This document shows positions 63,846 through 64,000 of a stretch of DNA of 64,000 nt, piece by piece. The DNA is taken from the NCBI RefSeq assembly GCF_016862435.1, contig NZ_BOMY01000012.1, forward strand, positions 118,091-182,090, given 5' to 3'. The notes beneath the pieces are model-generated. The model was given only the letters and a program-made list of their open reading frames with translations, searched no databases and was not told the origin of the DNA. The DNA comes from Paractinoplanes tereljensis (GTDB lineage: Bacteria > Actinomycetota > Actinomycetes > Mycobacteriales > Micromonosporaceae). Within the stretch, counting starts at the first letter, position 1, and each line of letters begins with the position of its first letter. Position numbers and translations under genes: made by a program.

Positions 63846-64000
63846 GGCCGGGCTGGGCCAGGCCGGGCTGGGCCAGGCCGGGCTGGGCCAGGCCGAACCG
63901 CGCCGCGTCGGGCCGGGCTGGGCCGGGCTGGGCCGGGCTGGGCCGGGCTGGGCCGGGCTGGGCCGGGCTGGGCCGGGCTGGGCCGGGCTGGGCCGGGCTG
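63846..64000. repeat. GC minisatellite: 15-bp then 10-bp tandem units
   Basis: Three 15-bp units (GGCCGGGCTGGGCCA) run 63846-63890. After a 20-bp break, nine identical 10-bp units (GGCCGGGCTG) run 63911-64000 and continue beyond the window. The 10-bp unit is the first part of the 15-bp unit. The unit is not a multiple of three, so it is unlikely to be coding. Confidence 0.95.

Noticed and set aside
63846..64000. CRISPR array
   Set aside because: The units are contiguous with no unique spacers; it is a minisatellite.

Overview
This is a very GC-rich chromosomal segment with GTG and ATG starts, many 4-nt ATGA/GTGA gene overlaps and several apparently leaderless genes. A mycothiol-dependent formaldehyde dehydrogenase, the CysO/CysM/Mec cysteine route and a pncB-clpS-DUF2017-mec-cysO-cysM...rph-rdgB gene order also seen in mycobacteria mark it as an actinomycete. 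The style of the low-complexity membrane proteins and regulators suggests Micromonosporaceae (Actinoplanes-like); that is inference. No IS element, prophage, CRISPR array or PKS/NRPS cluster was seen.

Layout. 1-1.4 kb: the end of a kinase-like gene, a 5'-truncated hydrolase, tRNA-His and orn. 1.7-6.5 kb: one huge low-complexity membrane-anchored protein. 6.6-11.2 kb: a copper/thiol block (CopC-CopD fusion facing an ECF sigma factor, then a MauE-like protein, a DsbA-like protein and a membrane protein in overlapping order). 11.3-16.5 kb: bcp peroxiredoxin, tRNA-Leu, a zinc alcohol dehydrogenase facing a TetR regulator, a GNAT, a bacterial expansin and a MOSC protein. 16.5-24.3 kb: a histidine-utilisation operon (RpiR regulator, hutU, M20 amidohydrolase, hutF, hutI, hutH). 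24.3-27.4 kb: an FAD oxidoreductase and a leucyl-tRNA synthetase paralogue that lacks the CP1 editing domain. 27.4-36.1 kb: the rdgB/rph, glycosyltransferase, Rv1339-like hydrolase, cysM-cysO-mec, DUF2017, clpS, pncB-pncA block. 36-42.3 kb: MFS transporter, NB-ARC/TPR protein with a small divergent membrane protein, a GNAT, and an SMR efflux gene with a TetR regulator and a tandem operator. 42.8-53.5 kb: ctaD, FAD monooxygenase, VOC protein, AraC regulator, a LigD-like protein with a destroyed ligase site, a GH63-type hydrolase, MarR-mscR, a cupin and a PAS-GGDEF-EAL protein. 53.9-60.6 kb: a pair of convergent genes, an Mrr-like protein without its catalytic residues and a 1,696-residue helicase-nuclease-arginase fusion. 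60.8-64 kb: a Pro/Gly/Tyr-repeat membrane protein, a small AlpA-type HTH protein, an SDR and a GC minisatellite running off the end.

How the parts work together. The hut operon degrades histidine through HutH, HutU, HutI and HutF to N-formylglutamate; no HutG deformylase is present, and the embedded M20 hydrolase is the obvious candidate for that last step. Mec, CysO and CysM form the sulfur-carrier route to cysteine, but CysO carries a tail after its Gly-Gly that must be removed first, with the adjacent JAMM protease Mec as candidate. pncB-pncA salvage nicotinamide to NAD. The most unusual items are the helicase-nuclease-arginase fusion, the editing-less LeuRS, the CysO tail, the LigD-like protein with the nucleophilic lysine replaced, and the membrane protein with a histone-H1-like intracellular tail.
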